Assembly (NCBI RefSeq): GCF_002127965.1
Contig: NZ_CP018787.1
Coordinates: forward strand, 1,922,001 to 1,986,000
From: Oxalobacter formigenes
GTDB lineage: Bacteria > Pseudomonadota > Gammaproteobacteria > Burkholderiales > Burkholderiaceae_D
Reading direction: 5' to 3'
Length of the DNA stretch: 64,000 nt
In this document: piece by piece, positions 16,401-24,512 of the stretch
How positions within the stretch are numbered: position 1 is the first letter of the stretch
How the letters are laid out: every line of letters starts with the position of its first letter
The notes under the pieces: generated by a model
The model's input: the letters and a program-made list of their open reading frames with translations, nothing else
Told to the model about the DNA's origin: nothing
The model's database searches: none
Made by a program: the position numbers and the translations under genes

Positions 16401-17625
16401 CATTGGAACTCATCGTCAATGAACCGGCTCCGCTTTTGACGACCTGACCGGTTCCGGTAATGGCACTCCCGGTATAACTGTCATTCGAAGGCTGCTCGAA
16501 AGTCAGGTTACCGTTATTCACCATACTGGTCGCCCCGTTGATGCCCTGTGCCTGAACGTTCAGAATCCCGGGAGCGTCGATGCTGACCGTGCCGTTAAAC
16601 TCCGGATTGGCCCCCACGAGCGACAACAGCCCTTCCTGTACCACCAGTGAATTGACCCCTTTCAGGGAACCGCTGATAGGCGAAGAAGGATGTTCGTCGT
16701 CATCAGAAGCGGGAACGCCGCCGAGGATGGCCCACGATCCCTGACCGGTTTTGGTAATGGAAGAAAAGTTCAGAACCGAACCGCCCAGTGTGGCGGATTC
16801 ATTGAGATTGGCGTCCAGCGTCAGATCGTTGGTGCCCCTGCCCCCGTCCACGTTACCGGTAATGACCGACCCGGGCCCGAAAAGCAGACTGTCGTCACCA
16901 TCGCCGAATTTCAGCGAACCGTTGACGGTTCCGTAATTGTTGAATACCAGACCGGGACCGCTGCTCCCGCGACTGCTGCCGAACACGTTGTACCCCGCTC
17001 CCTTGTCGGTCGAAATCGTCCCGTTATTTACGACCTTGTTCCGGTCGGCCGTTGACGCCGACACAGTCGTGTCCTGAAACCACAGGGCCGCGCCGTTCTT
17101 GCTGTAAATCGTGCCGTTATTGACAATGGTATTGCCATATCCGTGCGCGTTGATGGCTTCGCCGTTATTCGTCGTGCCCAATTGCTGCACGGTACCGCCC
17201 TGCTCGATCGTCACCGTCGAATTGCTGTTGAATTCAATGACGTTGGGGCCGCTGCCGAAATGGCCGCCATTACTGCCACTGCTGCTTCCCTGCACCACGG
17301 CACCGGACTTGACCGTTATATTGGCATTGTCATTCAGGCTGATGACCGTATTGCCATTCTGGGTAACCATTGTCGGAGTCGTACCGTTCCCGATCGTGAC
17401 CGTCCAGTTATTGTCCGGAACGACGGGGCCCGTTCCGATGGAGGCCGTATTATTGACCGTGCCGACACACTCGGCGGAACTGGAACCCGTGGTGCAGGCA
17501 GCCTGCACTCCCTGCGAGACCATCAGCGGAATGAAACCCGCCATCCCCATCAACAGCCAGATCAACCCCCTGCGCGCGCTGTAAAAACGGCGGGGCGCAA
17601 CAGAACGATAAACATTTTTCGACAT
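13429..17625 (-). CDS. Classical (type Va) autotransporter with passenger-associated repeats
   Basis: 1398 residues from ATG 17625, chosen because AAGGATC precedes it; the frame is open to 17751. The basic N-region and hydrophobic core (RRGLIWLLMGMAGFIPLMVS, then QGVQAA) form the signal peptide. The passenger contains at least five autotransporter-associated beta-strand repeats of the form KTGTGTLALYGDNIYQGGT, then EEGTLAVNSDAALG, predicting a long right-handed beta-helix. A linker follows, and the last 280 or so residues are the autotransporter beta-domain ending AEVGLRIAF with the terminal Phe needed for BAM insertion. It would be exported by Sec and displayed or shed from the outer membrane. 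Passenger function (adhesion, aggregation or other) cannot be told. The gene stands alone. Confidence 0.9.
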   Translation of the reverse strand: MSKNVYRSVAPRRFYSARRGLIWLLMGMAGFIPLMVSQGVQAACTTGSSSAECVGTVNNTASIGTGPVVPDNNWTVTIGNGTTPTMVTQNGNTVISLNDNANITVKSGAVVQGSSSGSNGGHFGSGPNVIEFNSNSTVTIEQGGTVQQLGTTNNGEAINAHGYGNTIVNNGTIYSKNGAALWFQDTTVSASTADRNKVVNNGTISTDKGAGYNVFGSSRGSSGPGLVFNNYGTVNGSLKFGDGDDSLLFGPGSVITGNVDGGRGTNDLTLDANLNESATLGGSVLNFSSITKTGQGSWAILGGVPASDDDEHPSSPISGSLKGVNSLVVQEGLLSLVGANPEFNGTVSIDAPGILNVQAQGINGATSMVNNGNLTFEQPSNDSYTGSAITGTGQVVKSGAGSLTMSSNGDNTYSGGTSIRDGALVVDRDSDLGVATGAVSFGTDNGAGATNGILRFDSSFDLADTRAIDLKDGGGTIDTQQYETTIAQTISGSGVLTKTGSGTLTLSGVNSYAGGTVIEEGTVGINSDAALGRTGSHLVMQDTSTLRLDANVESNRTVILAGVPDSEMTIDTQANNGTFDGDIQGRGKLVKTGTGTLALYGDNIYQGGTRVEEGTLAVNSDAALGSVVAPLELWDKTTLRLDGNTDMQTRPISIGGGGNPAPQSVTIDTQNFTGTIGQNIAESADGATRLDKTGTGVLELYGNNAHSGGTWIKNGTVAILSASGLGTGDAQLGDHDDSATGGTGDTMGSLRADADINFAAGQAVLLNQGGGTIDTNGHSVMMADNTLKDGTTTGVAPDTGRDFHKDGDGTLTLLNDQLYSGRTFIDQGTLRLDAVDPNAPMSNSKGLLNTSQVTIASGARLEGQGVVGNSMNDRIGNPDAPAAGSSAFTTIINNGTIAPGLDNFNNAFDQTNPHFVPLTLAGNYRAGAGAMVEVHTELMDDTSRHGMLVIDGVVDPASDANGTGIRVIHQGGDGATTNHGIEIIRLQGTGSGLSQADLVKQLGDNFHLVSDFKTAKGENAVVAGAYSYVLEKDVDWYGDATNQAGLFLRNAMTDDGTPVLHPGTPTYESYLPVLGALNRLPTLEQRVGHRVWLEDSDSKGTGTSKAGRGAGKAGSRGVWVRLEGSTAKYKPELGSGGDNSFDLNYGRANVGLDVPVYENRDGSRLVAGINGNAGKAKADIHSSLSDGDIDTDAYGLGATLTWYDHSGFYADFQAKYNWYDTDMSVKNITSASHAVKGNNARGYAFSLEMGQNVDFAPNWSLTPQAQLMYSQVNFDSFVDPQYSVIVNEKDYKSLEGRLGLALNYEKSEQDSLGRLSRDKLYVIGNVYHEFKGDSTISISGVNYKSNLSDTWLGIGVGGSHNWNNDKYSVYGELGAKSSTRKFGDEYELTAEVGLRIAF

Positions 17626-18044
17626 GAATGATCCTTTTCTTGTAATAAACAGAAATCCCAAACTTACAAGACGGAGAAATAGCGACACTTGAACTAGATT
17701 CAGAACGGGACTGAATTCATGTTTTCTGCAAAGGAATGTGATTGCGCTCAATTTGGCAGGGACCCAATTTGTCGCGTTTTCGCAGTACTTTCATACAACG
17801 GCAGCGGTCTTAGCCGCTCAGGACGTCCCTGCAATCCGTTTTTAATCTCTTGCCGAATGCATGACTGATGCAAAAACAAGCGAATTTTCCGGATAAAAAA
17901 AGGAAATCCGGACCGCTCCGGCATGTGAGCACTGGAGACAAACCGGCAAGCTTAGTGATGAGCTGAATCCCTTGCCAGGCAGGTACATTAAAAAAGCCGG
18001 ACGAAATATCGTCCGGCTTTTCAGGATGGTGTAAAAAAATCCTG
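17626..18044. other. Upstream region of the autotransporter
   Basis: 419 bases with the promoter side of the autotransporter gene and the terminator of the downstream nuclease-fold gene at 17993-18020. No further gene was recognised. Confidence 0.5.
17993..18020 (-). terminator. Terminator of the nuclease-fold gene
   Basis: Perfect 12-base stem AAAGCCGGACGA / TCGTCCGGCTTT with loop AATA. On the minus strand it is followed by six T, 25 bases after the stop at 18045. Confidence 0.8.
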
Positions 18045-18647
18045 TTACTTCAGCTGTTCATCCACAGAAATATCGGAGGCCGACTTTTTCTGTACCGCAG
18101 GTTTGGCGACTGCTTTCTTGCGCTTGACCGGTTTTTTGCGTTTTACAGCGGTTTTCTTTTTGGCGACAGCCGCTTTCTTGCTACCGGCACGCCATTTCCA
18201 CGGAGCGACCGGATTGGCATCTTTCCACAAACCGCGCTCGGCTGTTCTCGCCTGTTGTTCCATCGCGTTCCATTGGGTACACATTTTCAGGTCGCAATGG
18301 CCATCGTAAACCCATGCCATACCTGAACCGACGAGAAATGCCTGAAGACTGTACTGGTCGTTGATCGCGATAACCGCGACGGTCGAGCCATTCGGATTGA
18401 CATTGATGACCTGAACGTTGACCGATTTGCCCTCGACCAGTTTTCTGGCCGCCTCTTTCGCTTCCAGACCAGACGGCTGCGACAGCTGCGGCGTCCTGAC
18501 GCCATAGAGCTGAACATTATAGACACGACCGGATTCATGCCGGATTTTCAGGGAATCGCCATCGACCACCTGATCAACCACCCCTTGCCAGGCGAGGGCA
18601 AAAGGAACCTGGAAAATCAGCACACAAAAGAGAAGAAACGATCTCAC
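18045..18647 (-). CDS. Secreted SNase-fold protein with degenerate active site and H1-like tail
   Basis: 200 residues. MRSFLLFCVLIFQVPFALAW is a signal peptide. Residues about 20-145 follow the thermonuclease fold: VVDQVVDGDSLKIRHESGRV, NVQLYGVRTPQ, LQAFLVGSGMAWVYD, ARTAERGLWKD. Compared with staphylococcal nuclease, the calcium-binding DGD is kept. The catalytic Arg35 position is Gln (NVQL), Asp40 is Arg and Glu43 is Gln (GVRTPQ for GIDTPE), and the Arg87 position is Ser (NPNGST). The family is known to need these residues, so I infer it does not cleave nucleic acid by the usual mechanism. The last 50 residues are Lys/Ala-rich repeats (KKAAVAKKKTAVKRKKPVKR) like histone H1 tails. A role in binding extracellular DNA or matrix is a guess. 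Confidence 0.75.
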   Translation of the reverse strand: MRSFLLFCVLIFQVPFALAWQGVVDQVVDGDSLKIRHESGRVYNVQLYGVRTPQLSQPSGLEAKEAARKLVEGKSVNVQVINVNPNGSTVAVIAINDQYSLQAFLVGSGMAWVYDGHCDLKMCTQWNAMEQQARTAERGLWKDANPVAPWKWRAGSKKAAVAKKKTAVKRKKPVKRKKAVAKPAVQKKSASDISVDEQLK

Positions 18648-18860
18648 AAAACAGCTCGCTTTCGGGGATCAAAAAACCAAATTAAATCAAAGGAGTTATT
18701 TTTACAATATTAAGCTTCTTCGAGGTTTGTGTACAGAGAGAAAAAGGGCAATTTGTAACTATTTTTGACTGTTTTATTTTTTTTCAAAACCGCCCCGCGA
18801 AAAAACCGCCAAAGTGGTATTTTAATCGGCCACAAATACCCTTTTTTAGAGTGGCAGGCG

Positions 18861-18888
18861 TTGTTTTGCCAAAAAGCTCGGTTATACT
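18861..18888 (+). promoter_or_regulatory. Candidate sigma-70 promoter of otsB
   Basis: TTGTTT at 18861-18866 and TATACT at 18883-18888, separated by 16 bases and 34 bases before the otsB start. Assigned by consensus match only. Confidence 0.45.
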
Positions 18889-18922
18889 TGAAGCATCACT
18901 CTATCTGAAAGAGGACAGGATC

Positions 18923-19741
18923 ATGATTCCACTCTTCTCCGATCAAGGCAGGGCACAACTGAACCGGATTATCCGCCCCGGCGTGCTTTGCGCATTCGAT
19001 TTCGACGGCACGCTTTGTCCTTTCAGAGGCTATGAAAACGCCCTCCTTCCCGACGAGGTACGCCAGCGGCTCATACGCCTGCAATCCATGACACCGGTCG
19101 CCATCCTGACCGGCCGCGGCATGGCCGATATCCGTACCCGCATGGCATTCAAACCCGACTATCTGGTCGCCAATCACGGCAGTGAAGGCATTCCCGGACG
19201 GGAAAAGGACAGCGACCGCTTCCGCAAGTCGGTCGATTGCTGGGACGACGCCCTGAAAACGGCTTTGGCCGACACCGCACAATACGACCGCGGCATTACC
19301 CTGGACAACAAGCGCTATACGCTGGCAGTCCATTACCGTGCGGCCGCTGACCATGAAACGACGGAAAAACAGCTGTTGAAACTCTTTGAAAAAGTCGCAC
19401 CGACCGCCCGCGTCCTTCCCGGCAAATGCGTTTACAACCTGATTCCGCAAGGTTCCCCCAACAAGGGCGACGCACTTGTCGAACTGATGAAAATCGCCGG
19501 AAGCAAAACAGCCCTTTTCGCCGGGGACGACGAAACGGATGAAAACGTTTTCCGGCTCGACAATCCGGATATCCTGACCGTCCATGTCGAAAAGGAAGAA
19601 GCGAGCCGCGCACAGTTTTATCTCGAAACCCAGGAAGATATCGTGACGCTTTTAGACGTCATTATAGAAACCCTGATGGCGAATACATCTGCCCTTAACG
19701 TCAATGCAGATGCACCATCACAAAAAAGGAACGGGCAATGA
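18923..19741 (+). CDS. otsB: Trehalose-6-phosphate phosphatase
   Basis: 272 residues from ATG 18923 (GAGGACAGG upstream); the frame is open from 18851 without a better start. HAD-superfamily motifs are in order: CAFDFDGTLCPF (nucleophile Asp and acid/base Asp), AILTGRGM, LVANHGSEG, NKGDAL (Lys) and FAGDDETDENVF (metal-binding acids). This is the OtsB pattern: hydrolysis of trehalose-6-phosphate to trehalose in the cytosol. The stop codon overlaps the next start (ATGA), so translation is coupled to the GH15 protein. The synthase otsA, often in the same cluster, is not in the window. Confidence 0.9.
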   Translation: MIPLFSDQGRAQLNRIIRPGVLCAFDFDGTLCPFRGYENALLPDEVRQRLIRLQSMTPVAILTGRGMADIRTRMAFKPDYLVANHGSEGIPGREKDSDRFRKSVDCWDDALKTALADTAQYDRGITLDNKRYTLAVHYRAAADHETTEKQLLKLFEKVAPTARVLPGKCVYNLIPQGSPNKGDALVELMKIAGSKTALFAGDDETDENVFRLDNPDILTVHVEKEEASRAQFYLETQEDIVTLLDVIIETLMANTSALNVNADAPSQKRNGQ

Positions 19742-21525
19742 GTACACTTGAACTCGGACTGATCGGCAATTCACGCACCAGCGCACTGGTGGACAAAAAC
19801 GCCCGCATCGTCTGGTGGTGTTATCCCTATTTCGACAGCGACCCCGTCTGCTGTGAATTGATGAATCCGGTCAAAAAAGAAAAGGACATGGGTTACATCG
19901 ACATCGGCTTTGAAAAGATCCGTCAGGCCGACCAGTATTACGAGCGCAACTCGGCCGTACTGGTTTCCCGCTTCGGCGATAACGCGCATAACGTCATCGA
20001 AGTCATCGATTTCGCGCCCTGCATCCCGATGCACGACCGCCTCTTCACGCCCTCATCGATTATCCGGATCATCCGGCGCGTTGCAGGCCGTCCCCGCATC
20101 ACCATCCGCATCCGGCCCAGCGTGAACTACGGCAGCGAAGCGCCCCAAATCCTGCCGGGCGCGCACCATATTTCGTATCAGGGGTCTGAACAGACCCTGC
20201 GGGTCACGACCGACGCGTCCATCAGCTCCATACTGGACGAAAAAGCCTTCTTTCTGGAAGAGTCTGTCACCCTGATTCTCGGCCCGGATCAGGCCGTGGA
20301 ATCCTCGCCACAGGACGTCGGACGCGCATACTATGAAGCGACAGTCAAATACTGGCAGAACTGGATTCATAACGTGTCGATGCCGTTCGAATGGCAGGAC
20401 GTGATCATCCGCGCGGCCATCACCCTGCGCATGAACACCTTTTACGATACCGGTGCGATCATCGCCGCCGTCACGACCTCCATTCCCGGCTCCCCTGCCG
20501 CGAAACACAATCGCGATTACCGCTACAGCTGGGTACGCGATTCCTACTTCGTCGTGAGTGCCCTGAACCGGCTGGGTGCAACCGGGACAATGGAGCGTTA
20601 TCTGCAATACATTCTGAACATCATTGCCGATTCCAAAGGACTTCCTTTCCAGCCTGTATACGGCATCCATCGCAACGCCGATCTGGAAGAAAAAATCGCG
20701 CCCGATCTGGCCGGGTACAACGACATGGGGCCGGTACGGATCGGCAACAGTGCCTACAGGGAAACACAGAACGACGTCTACGGCTCGGCCATTCTCGCCT
20801 GCACACAGGCTTTCTTCGACCAGCGCCTGCACCGCCCGGCCGACCGGAATGTCTTTGCCGATCTCGAACGGCTCGGCGAAGAAGCCGTCGCCCGCTTCAA
20901 CCAGCCGGACGCCGATATATGGCACAGGAATGAAAAAGAACAGGTCCATACGTTTTCCAGCGTCATGTGCTGGGCGGCCTGCGACCGGCTGGCGGCCATC
21001 GCAAAGGAACTGAAGCTCAAAGCGAAGGAAGACCTGTGGCGCGCGAATGCCGAACGCATTCGTGAAGAAGTCATCTCCAATGCATTTAACACCGAACTGA
21101 ATACCTTCACCTCCACATGGAACGGAAATTCCGTCGATGCCAGCCTGTTGCTGCTGGGTGAATTGCATTTCCTGAAACCGGACGATCCCCGTTTCGCCGG
21201 GACGGTCGCACGGATCGAAAAACAGCTCTTGCGCGGCGATTTCCTGCTGCGTTACGAGGGAGAAGACAAAGAGGGTATTCCGGAAACGGCCCTGCTTGTC
21301 TGTACCTTCTGGTGGATTCTTGCGCTGACCACCATCGGCAAAACCAGAGAGGCTCGCGCGTGTTTTGAAAATATCCTGTCCCGCCGCAATCACCTTGGCC
21401 TGTTATCGGCGGATGTATCGCGCAGTGACAGGGTATTGTGGGGAAATTTCCCCCAGACCTATAGCATGGTCGGTCTGATCCAGTGCGCGATCCGCCTGTC
21501 CAGACCGTGGGAAAACGCATTCTGA
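19738..21525 (+). CDS. Glycoside hydrolase family 15-like protein, probably lacking catalytic Glu residues
   Basis: 595 residues. It has an N-terminal beta-sandwich domain (GLIGNSRTSALVDKNARIVW onward) and an (alpha/alpha)6 barrel containing HNRDYRYSWVRDSYFV, SSVMCWAACDRLAAIAKEL and WGNFPQTYSMVGLI. This is the arrangement of bacterial GH15 glucoamylase/trehalase-like proteins, which often neighbour otsB and otsA. In typical members the general acid lies in an IWE.RG block and the base in a LLSE(D/E) block before GNFPQ. Here these read DIWHRNEKE and LLSADVSRS, so both Glu appear replaced (His and Ala). This comparison is from memory of the family. It may be inactive, regulatory or use another chemistry. 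It overlaps otsB by 4 bases. No signal peptide. Confidence 0.82.
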   Translation: MSTLELGLIGNSRTSALVDKNARIVWWCYPYFDSDPVCCELMNPVKKEKDMGYIDIGFEKIRQADQYYERNSAVLVSRFGDNAHNVIEVIDFAPCIPMHDRLFTPSSIIRIIRRVAGRPRITIRIRPSVNYGSEAPQILPGAHHISYQGSEQTLRVTTDASISSILDEKAFFLEESVTLILGPDQAVESSPQDVGRAYYEATVKYWQNWIHNVSMPFEWQDVIIRAAITLRMNTFYDTGAIIAAVTTSIPGSPAAKHNRDYRYSWVRDSYFVVSALNRLGATGTMERYLQYILNIIADSKGLPFQPVYGIHRNADLEEKIAPDLAGYNDMGPVRIGNSAYRETQNDVYGSAILACTQAFFDQRLHRPADRNVFADLERLGEEAVARFNQPDADIWHRNEKEQVHTFSSVMCWAACDRLAAIAKELKLKAKEDLWRANAERIREEVISNAFNTELNTFTSTWNGNSVDASLLLLGELHFLKPDDPRFAGTVARIEKQLLRGDFLLRYEGEDKEGIPETALLVCTFWWILALTTIGKTREARACFENILSRRNHLGLLSADVSRSDRVLWGNFPQTYSMVGLIQCAIRLSRPWENAF

Positions 21526-21601
21526 TTTTGATTCGATAATAATAACCGGTCGCAGGCAAGTATCATTTCAAAGCGGCCATCAGAGAGAAAGGGAGCCTTA
21601 T

Positions 21602-22585
21602 ATGGAAACCAGAAAAATACCCAAAACAGACCTGAATCTGTCCGCCATCGCATTCGGTTCCTTTGCTTCGGGTGGCTGGGCGCCGTCAGAGAAAAAAGCC
21701 GCGACTGAAGCCATCCGCGCCAGTTACCAGATGGGCATCACCACCTTCGACACGGCCCCGATTTACGGTCTTGGCGAAACAGAAACGGTCATCGGCGAAG
21801 CCCTGAAACCTTTTCCCCGCGACAAGATCCAGATCATGACCAAATTCGGGTTGCGGTGGATTTACCAGAAAGGCACCTACTTCCGCTCATTCATCAATTT
21901 TGACGGCAAAAAAGTGGACATCTACCGCTATGCGTCGAAAGAAAGCGTCATCGAGGAATGCGAAAACAGCCTCAAGCGGCTGAATATGGATTACATCGAC
22001 CTGTACCAGCTCCACTGGCCGGACGAGACCACGCCGATGGAAGAAACCTTCGAAGGCATCCAGCGGCTGGTCGAGCAGGGGAAAGTCCGCTACGTCGGCG
22101 TATCCAACCTGACACCGGAACAGCTCGACAAGGTGGAACACACTTTCCCTGTCGTTTCTATCCAGATGCCGTATAACATGCTCGACAGGAAGATCGAGGA
22201 AGAAATCATTCCCTACTGCATCGAACACGACACGGCCCTGATCGCTTACCGGCCACTGGGCGCAGGTCTTCTGACCGGAAAAATGTCGCCCGACATCGAT
22301 TTCAGCCGGCACGATACGCGTCGCGGCCATCCGAATTTCACGCCTGAAAACATCAGGAAAGCCAACAAATTCGTCGACTCCTTAAGACCGATCGCACAAG
22401 CCAATAAAGTATCGGTACCCCAGCTCGTCCTGTCCTGGACGTTAAACCGTCCCGGCATAACCTGCGTTTTGACCGGTGCGATGAATTCGGCACAAGCGAT
22501 CGAAAACGCCAAGGCGGCCAACATCAAGCTGTCCAAAAAGGATACGAATGCCATCAATACCGCCCTGCTCGAGTCCGGTTTTTAA
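21602..22585 (+). CDS. Aldo/keto reductase, first copy
   Basis: 327 residues with the (beta/alpha)8 AKR fold. The catalytic tetrad is visible as Asp and Tyr in FDTAPIYGLGETE, Lys in IQIMTKFGLRW and His in LYQLHWPDETTPMEE. The C-terminal NADPH-binding block (VLTGAMNSAQAIENAKAAN) is intact. Expected reaction: NAD(P)H-dependent reduction of an aldehyde or ketone in the cytosol; the physiological substrate is unknown. AAAGGGAG lies before ATG 21602. A strong terminator follows, separating it from its paralogue. Confidence 0.9.
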   Translation: METRKIPKTDLNLSAIAFGSFASGGWAPSEKKAATEAIRASYQMGITTFDTAPIYGLGETETVIGEALKPFPRDKIQIMTKFGLRWIYQKGTYFRSFINFDGKKVDIYRYASKESVIEECENSLKRLNMDYIDLYQLHWPDETTPMEETFEGIQRLVEQGKVRYVGVSNLTPEQLDKVEHTFPVVSIQMPYNMLDRKIEEEIIPYCIEHDTALIAYRPLGAGLLTGKMSPDIDFSRHDTRRGHPNFTPENIRKANKFVDSLRPIAQANKVSVPQLVLSWTLNRPGITCVLTGAMNSAQAIENAKAANIKLSKKDTNAINTALLESGF

Positions 22586-22607
22586 ACAGGATTTCCTGTA
22601 AAAGGAC

Positions 22608-22637
22608 AAAACGCCGGAAACATGTTTCCGGCGTTTT
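22608..22637 (+). terminator. Rho-independent terminator after the first aldo/keto reductase
   Basis: 13-base perfect stem AAAACGCCGGAAA / TTTCCGGCGTTTT with CATG loop and a following T-run, about 20 bases after the stop. Confidence 0.85.
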
Positions 22638-22816
22638 TCTTTTCATAATCCGGCTTATTTGTCCCTTGTTTGACCGATCCGGAAAACGGCAAGCGTAAAA
22701 CCGGTACACTTTTCGTTATCGAACGCTTTTCTGAATGGAACGGTTTTCATCGGAAATGTCCGGATATCCTTGCAGAACAGCAATTTGCCCTTCATGCATC
22801 CAGAAAGGAAGAGGAT

Positions 22817-23794
22817 ATGGAATACCGAAAAATTCCGGGAACCGATATGAAGCTTTCCGTCGTCGTATTCGGTTCATGGGCCAATGGAGGCTGGAGCGCA
22901 TCGGAAAGAACCGATGCCGTCCGTGCGGTACAGGCCAGTTACCGGGCCGGTGTAACCTCTTTCGACACCGCTCCCCTCTATGGACTGGGTGACGCCGAAA
23001 CGATTATCGGCGAAGCGATCGAATGCCTTCCACGCGACAAAATCCAGATCCTGACCAAGTTCGGGCTGAGATGGGACATAAACGGAGGAATCCCCTTTTC
23101 AAGCATGACAAACGCCGCAGGCAATCCGGTCGACATCGTGCGCCATGCCGGACGCGACAGCGTCATCGCCGAATGCGAAGGCAGCTTAAAACGCCTGAAA
23201 ACCGATTACATCGACCTCTACCAGCTTCACTGGCCCGATGATGCCACCCCGATGGACGAAACCTTCGAAGCCGTGCAAATGCTGATCGATCAGGGAAAAG
23301 TCCGTTACGCAGGCGTGTCCAATTACAGCGGAGGCCAGATGGCCGAAGCGGAAAAACATATCCACATCGTCTCCAACCAGATTCCCTACTCCATGATCAA
23401 CCGGGGCGTCGAAAAGGAAACCGTCCGATACTGCCTTGACCATAAAAAGGCCGTTCTTGCCTACCGTCCGCTTGAATCGGGACTCTTGACCGGAACGATC
23501 AATCCCGGAACTATCTTCCCGAAAGGTGACTTCCGGCGCGACAGTGCCAGCTTCACCGATGAAAACATCCGGCGCGTCGATAACTTCGTCCTGCAACTGA
23601 AACCGCTGGCTGAAGACAGGAAAATCACGATCGCCCAGCTCGTCTTGCGCTGGACAATCCAGCGCACCGGCATCACCGCTGTTCTGGCCGGAGCCAAAAC
23701 ACCGGAGCAGGCGATTGAAAACGCCAAAGCGGGAGACTTCACCCTGACGAAAAAAGAAATGGGGTACATCGAGAGCGTTTTGCCACCTGTATAA
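22817..23794 (+). CDS. Aldo/keto reductase, second copy
   Basis: 325 residues from ATG 22817 (GGAAGAGG upstream); the frame is open from 22670 but the extra residues have no family match. It carries the same tetrad as the preceding gene: FDTAPLYGLGDAE, ILTKFGLRW, LYQLHWPDDATPMDE. Alignment with the first copy is collinear throughout, including the cofactor block (VLAGAKTPEQAIENAKAGD), so this is a tandem duplicate that has diverged. NAD(P)H-dependent carbonyl reduction is expected; substrate unknown. Separate transcription is likely because a terminator lies between the copies. Confidence 0.9.
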   Translation: MEYRKIPGTDMKLSVVVFGSWANGGWSASERTDAVRAVQASYRAGVTSFDTAPLYGLGDAETIIGEAIECLPRDKIQILTKFGLRWDINGGIPFSSMTNAAGNPVDIVRHAGRDSVIAECEGSLKRLKTDYIDLYQLHWPDDATPMDETFEAVQMLIDQGKVRYAGVSNYSGGQMAEAEKHIHIVSNQIPYSMINRGVEKETVRYCLDHKKAVLAYRPLESGLLTGTINPGTIFPKGDFRRDSASFTDENIRRVDNFVLQLKPLAEDRKITIAQLVLRWTIQRTGITAVLAGAKTPEQAIENAKAGDFTLTKKEMGYIESVLPPV

Positions 23795-23817
23795 AGCTGA
23801 AACCGCCTGATCAATTG

Positions 23818-23858
23818 AAAAAGCCGTCCTCTTCCATACGGATCAGGACGGCTTTTTT
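23818..23858. terminator. Terminator between converging reductase and gdx genes
   Basis: Stem AAAAAGCCGTCCT / AGGACGGCTTTTT with a 14-base loop; T-runs on both strands allow bidirectional use. Confidence 0.8.
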
Positions 23859-23920
23859 GAATCAGCAGGCTTCCATCATCAATCGGGCGAAACTACTTTG
23901 CCCGTCAGAAACAACCGGAT

Positions 23921-24235
23921 TCACGCCAGCCACTTCAAGCCGGCGATGCCCCCCAGAATCATCAGAAGAAATAGAATTCTTGGCCATGAAAGCGGTTCGT
24001 TGAACAGGAAAATACCCAGAACGACCGTACCGACAATGCCGATTCCCGTCCACACGGCATAAGCCGTTCCGACAGGAAGCGTTTTCATGCAATGGGCAAG
24101 CAGGAGGAAACTGGCCGTCATGGCAATCAGCGTACCGACCGAAGGCCACAAACGGGTAAAACCTTCCGTGTATTTGAGACCCAGAGCCCAGGCTGTCTCG
24201 AAGAGACCGGCGATGATCAAAAGGAACCAGACCAT
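23921..24235 (-). CDS. gdx: SMR-family guanidinium exporter (Gdx/SugE type)
   Basis: 104 residues and four transmembrane helices, the size of small multidrug resistance proteins. The essential Glu lies in helix 1 ([20 protein letters not shown]). The signatures [20 protein letters not shown] and [14 protein letters not shown] are typical of the SugE/Gdx branch rather than EmrE. Such proteins work as dual-topology homodimers exchanging guanidinium for protons. The assignment is strengthened by the guanidine-II riboswitch in its leader. Confidence 0.92.
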   Translation of the reverse strand: MVWFLLIIAGLFETAWALGLKYTEGFTRLWPSVGTLIAMTASFLLLAHCMKTLPVGTAYAVWTGIGIVGTVVLGIFLFNEPLSWPRILFLLMILGGIAGLKWLA

Positions 24236-24256
24236 TGAAAATCCTTTCAGAAAAAC

Positions 24257-24307
24257 AAGGGTCGTCCCTTTAAAAAGAAGGCAAGACGACCGGGGCCGTC
24301 CCCGGTC
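24257..24307 (-). promoter_or_regulatory. Guanidine-II (mini-ykkC) riboswitch
   Basis: Two hairpins in the leader RNA, each closing on an ACGR tetraloop. P1 (24288-24307) has an 8-bp stem GACCGGGG / CCCCGGTC around ACGG. P2 (24257-24270) has stem AAGGG / CCCTT around ACGA. A 17-base linker joins them, and the ribosome site AAAGGA follows P2. This is the diagnostic architecture of the guanidine-II class. Guanidinium binding is expected to free the ribosome site and switch on gdx. Confidence 0.92.
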
Positions 24308-24314
24308 ATTGATT

Positions 24315-24343
24315 ACTATACCGTTTCAGAGGAAAACTGGCAA
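24315..24343 (-). promoter_or_regulatory. Sigma-70 promoter of gdx
   Basis: On the minus strand TTGCCA, 17 bases, TATAGT. Transcription would begin just before hairpin P1 of the riboswitch, which fits well. Confidence 0.7.
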
Positions 24344-24512
24344 ATCGGAAAAAGCGGCCAATTTTTGCAGGAACGAACCCGTTTCTTTCATCAGACCAGA
24401 TTGGCCGGATATCGTTCCACATAAAATCAATTGATGCCTCTGCTGATTTTCCAGTACGCCACCCGTTCGTTCAGGATCTATCTAAAAGCCTTTCGATTGG
24501 CGTGGCGAGCAC

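Noticed and set aside
20053-21393. 446-codon minus-strand frame
   Set aside because: Antisense to the GH15 gene; composition is that of a mirror frame.
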